From: Salinimicrobium sp049680855 | Lineage (GTDB): Bacteria; Bacteroidota; Bacteroidia; Flavobacteriales; Flavobacteriaceae | Direction: 5' to 3' | Assembly (NCBI RefSeq): GCF_049680855.1 | Contig: NZ_JBMPGS010000003.1 | Span: 310,001-374,000 of the forward strand | Length of the DNA stretch: 64,000 nucleotides | In this document: piece after piece, positions 62,401 through 64,000 of the stretch | Numbering within the stretch: the stretch's first letter is position 1 | How the letters are laid out: every line of letters begins with the position of its first letter | Notes under the pieces: model-generated | Databases searched by the model: none | Seen by the model: the letters and a program-made list of their open reading frames with translations, nothing else | What the model was told of the DNA's origin: nothing | Program-made: the position numbers and the translations under genes

Positions 62401-63821
62401 AACATCTTTCCTTCGACCCCTTCCAGGGCCAGAATTGGTAGAAACACGATCAAAATGATAAGCTGCCCAAAAAATGCAGAATTCATCATCTTTTTGGCAG
62501 AAGAGGAAGCGATTTCATCTTTTTCAACAGCTCCCAACTCACGTCTTTTCTTCATGCGTTGATGTATAGTATATACGGTACTTTCAACTATAATTACCGC
62601 TCCATCTACAATAATCCCAAAGTCAATCGCTCCAAGGCTCATTAAGTTGGCCCATACGTCGAAGACGTTCATTAAAATAAAGGCGAAAAGCAGTGACAAC
62701 GGGATGGTGGAGGCAACAATTAGGCCGCCGCGCCAATTCCCAAGCAGTAAGACCAGGACAAAAATTACGATTAGCCCCCCAATCATTAGATTCTCTGTAA
62801 TGGTGCCGGTGGTTTCAGCAATTAATTTGCTCCTGTCTAAAAAAGGTACTATAGAGACGCCTTCGGGAAGAGATTTCTGTATTTCCGAAATTCTACCTTT
62901 TACATTTTCTATGACTTCATTGGAGTTAGCACCTTTAAGCATCATAACCATTCCTCCCACGGCTTCGCCTTCTCCATCCTTGGTTAAAGCTCCGTAGCTT
63001 ACTGCGCTTCCGGTTTGTACAGTTGCAACGTCTTCTATGGTGACAGGAATACCATTAGTAGTGGTTATAACAATGTCTTCAATATCTTCTACACTCCTTG
63101 CAAGACCTTCCCCTCGAATAAAATTCGCCTGATGGTCTTTTTCTATATAAGCACCTCCTGTATTCTGATTATTCCTCTCCAGCGCGTTAAAAACATCCGA
63201 AATACTGAGACCGATTGCGCGGAGTTCATCGGGATCGACGGCAACTTCGTACTGTTTAATCCTTCCGCCAACGCCGTTCACTTCAACAACACCTGGAACC
63301 ATGGCCATTTGCCGGCGCACAATCCAATCCTGAATGGTTCTAAGTTCGGTAAGGCTATACTCCTCTTTGTACTCATCTTCCACCTCTAAAGTGTACTGGT
63401 AAATTTCCCCCAGTCCGGTGGAAATAGGGCCCATAAAAGTGTCCCCAAATCCTTCGGGAATTTCCTCCTCCACGGCCTGTAATTTTTCAGAAACCAATTG
63501 CCGCGGAAGATATGTTCCCATATCGTCTTCAAAAACGATGGTCACTACTGAAAGTCCGAAACGGGATACGGAACGAATTTCCAGCACGCCGGGAAGATTA
63601 CTCATCGCGACCTCTACGGGATAGGTCACAAATTGTTCAATATCTTCAGTCGCAAGATTAGGCGCCTGGGTGATCACCTGCACCTGGTTATTGGTAATAT
63701 CCGGTTGTGCATCAACCGGAACTTTGGTCATACTCCAGATTCCGGCTCCAATTAGGACCACAGTGAGCAGACCAATAATAAATTTATTATTGATCGAAAA
63801 ATCAATGATTTTGTCTAACAT
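59481..63821 (-). CDS. czcA: CzcA/CusA-type heavy-metal RND pump fused to a TolC-like outer-membrane factor
   Basis: 1446 residues. Residues 1 to about 1030 are a full HME-RND transporter (YPVEVAMSNLPGVLEIRS, proton-relay helix GAIDFGIIVDGAVIIVE near 395, GGEFVPQLDEGEIAFH). After it an internal hydrophobic segment ending TTFAQ (about 1040-1062) looks like a signal peptide, followed by a TolC/CzcC-like outer-membrane efflux domain (HREEAVAMAKEYFPLLKNKQLQVEQQEAL, TEVAVAEYKVAKAEFLPKLNLKYGMQ). If the internal signal peptide is cleaved, one gene makes both pump and channel. Fusions of this type are known in Bacteroidota. Confidence 0.93.
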   Translation of the reverse strand: MLDKIIDFSINNKFIIGLLTVVLIGAGIWSMTKVPVDAQPDITNNQVQVITQAPNLATEDIEQFVTYPVEVAMSNLPGVLEIRSVSRFGLSVVTIVFEDDMGTYLPRQLVSEKLQAVEEEIPEGFGDTFMGPISTGLGEIYQYTLEVEDEYKEEYSLTELRTIQDWIVRRQMAMVPGVVEVNGVGGRIKQYEVAVDPDELRAIGLSISDVFNALERNNQNTGGAYIEKDHQANFIRGEGLARSVEDIEDIVITTTNGIPVTIEDVATVQTGSAVSYGALTKDGEGEAVGGMVMMLKGANSNEVIENVKGRISEIQKSLPEGVSIVPFLDRSKLIAETTGTITENLMIGGLIVIFVLVLLLGNWRGGLIVASTIPLSLLFAFILMNVFDVWANLMSLGAIDFGIIVDGAVIIVESTVYTIHQRMKKRRELGAVEKDEIASSSAKKMMNSAFFGQLIILIVFLPILALEGVEGKMFKPMALTFIFAMLGAMILCLTYVPMISALFLKAPKKESKTWGDKIVLWLQDKYEPLLNRSLKKGKYVIGFGVALFALAVFAFARMGGEFVPQLDEGEIAFHIIMKPGSSLTEGTETATKIERLLLSEYPEILQVVSRFGVSDVPTDPMPMDLADSFVILKPRSEWTSADSKEELIEKMKETLSIIPGVGYEFTQPVEMRFNELLTGVREDVAIKLYGEDLDLLASKAEELGSIIADVPGVADMKVEATAGLPQITVNYNRNKIAQYGLSVSELNSLIQSAFAGGKAGVIFEGERRFDLVVRLEEEHRTNIDNLRNLYVTLPSGAQIPLREVAEVSYEPGPMQISRDNTNRRVNVGVNIRNRDVKSVVEDIQNKLDAEFDLPAGYYIRYGGAFENLERASSRLKIVVPIALLLIFILIFFALKSFKQTTMIYVAIPLATIGGVYALWLRDMPFSISAGVGFIVLFGVAVLNGLVLISGFNELKEEGVTNLQERISRGTRRRIRPILLTALTDVLGFLPMAISTSAGAEVQRPLATVVIGGLLTSTFLTLFVLPILYKWTEERAGGSFGRKTITATAFLALLIGLPATTFAQETEPMNTLHREEAVAMAKEYFPLLKNKQLQVEQQEALKKTAWDFGTSGIYTSGEEINDERGIYTTFGVQQDGIDLFGIIPGRRLQKKRIRLAEEAFDLSELELVQEVNSAWTEAFIAKREFQLFSELDSIYKGFERAVSLRYEVEAISRLQMLTAQSEVSQIELQKQQAQSQYIVALQKLNLWLGQQEFYTVPSEATSEILLPELLLPEELQEHPALNLIEQQTEVAVAEYKVAKAEFLPKLNLKYGMQEVNGSTGFYSYQAGLSIPILSGETYGRAKAARIDVEIAERTAEFQKRELQSEFLRAVENYKKWKTSWEYYEAKALPLTAEQRTGALLAFNEGAIEYVAFIQILDDVVQTELKALEALHQTLEAANRLQFFLNNK

Positions 63822-63831
63822 AAATTTGTAA

Positions 63832-63904
63832 TTAATTCAGAAAAAAAATGAATGACTTAAAAGTCACTGACGAGAGGACATAGCTATCCTCATTTCTGAA
63901 TTAA
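63832..63904 (-). promoter_or_regulatory. Branched inverted-repeat leader upstream of the CzcA-TolC gene
   Basis: An outer perfect 12-bp inverted repeat (TTAATTCAGAAA at 63832-63843, TTTCTGAATTAA at 63893-63904) encloses TGACTT-AA-AAGTCA (63853-63866) and a GAGGA...TCCTC hairpin, giving a three-way-junction-like shape. Position suggests attenuation or an operator for the metal operon. Confidence 0.5.
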
Positions 63905-64000
63905 ACGCGCGGTGGCTGAAAGTGGAAATCGGGAATTTCTTCACCAGATATTTCCCCTTTTTGAATAATTAAAGTAGAAATTGCAGGTTCAATAGCAGTG
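63901..64000 (-). CDS. C-terminus of a small protein upstream of the metal pump (5' part outside window)
   Basis: The frame reads ...TAIEPAISTLIIQKGEISG, then EEIPDFHFQPPRV and TAA. Short proteins with an FHFQPP tail precede heavy-metal efflux operons in related bacteria (from memory, DUF6660-like), but only 32 residues are visible, so this is tentative. Confidence 0.4.
   Translation of the reverse strand, partial: TAIEPAISTLIIQKGEISGEEIPDFHFQPPRV

Overview
The window looks like a chromosomal segment of a marine or halotolerant member of the Flavobacteriaceae (Bacteroidota). Supporting signs: the tmRNA encodes the tag GENNYALAA; TAnnTTTG -7 boxes precede many starts with almost no Shine-Dalgarno sequences; and there are DUF2851, DUF1343/NamZ-type, YtcJ-type and SprB-like modules, a fused CzcA-TolC metal pump and many short lipoproteins. 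Genus is not determined; the Gramella/Salegentibacter/Zunongwangia group is a guess. No phage, insertion sequence, CRISPR array, rRNA or tRNA was seen, so this is mostly ordinary core chromosome.

Layout. 1-9 kb: an unusual fused AGCS symporter (cut by the window edge), PspC, DUF2851, an SGNH hydrolase, a cystathionine beta-synthase-like enzyme, a Lol-type permease and a NamZ-like muramidase. 8-14 kb: a YkgJ cysteine-cluster protein, a methyltransferase, two HExxH proteins, an exported amidohydrolase and a PiT-like membrane protein. 14-20 kb: a plug-less outer-membrane barrel and a 1006-residue exported TPR protein, divergent from an FtsE-like ATPase. 20-32 kb: housekeeping genes (EamA exporter, TypA, KdsA, nitrilase-family amidase, B12-dependent ribonucleotide reductase), a tandem pair of EEP-fold hydrolases and a saccharopine/alanine dehydrogenase-like protein. 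32.3-32.7 kb: ssrA (tmRNA). 33-38 kb: a frameshifted DUF1206 gene, a methyltransferase and a PAS-GAF histidine kinase with a single-domain response regulator. 38-42 kb: a porin-BCCT-universal stress protein operon, probably for compatible-solute uptake. 43-51 kb: lipoproteins, a deletion-type kinase remnant with its response regulator, a quinone-reductase-like MDR, DoxX/VOC genes and an AraC/DJ-1 regulator. 51-57 kb: DUF4256, KatG, patatin and a LytTR regulator. 57.5-64 kb: a heavy-metal efflux operon (small protein, CzcA-TolC fusion, CzcB, CDF-like transporter).

The most striking unexplained signal is a short odd-centred palindrome, AAAAATG-N-CATTTTT, recurring in about ten intergenic regions between 14 and 55 kb. 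It occurs in divergent, convergent and tandem gaps, and sometimes forms the apex of an intrinsic terminator. Other notable points are three genes with a broken or missing start/reading frame (DUF1206, DUF4256, patatin), a lipoprotein-HATPase deletion fusion, -7 boxes only 3-4 nt before some start codons, and a branched inverted-repeat leader in front of the metal pump.
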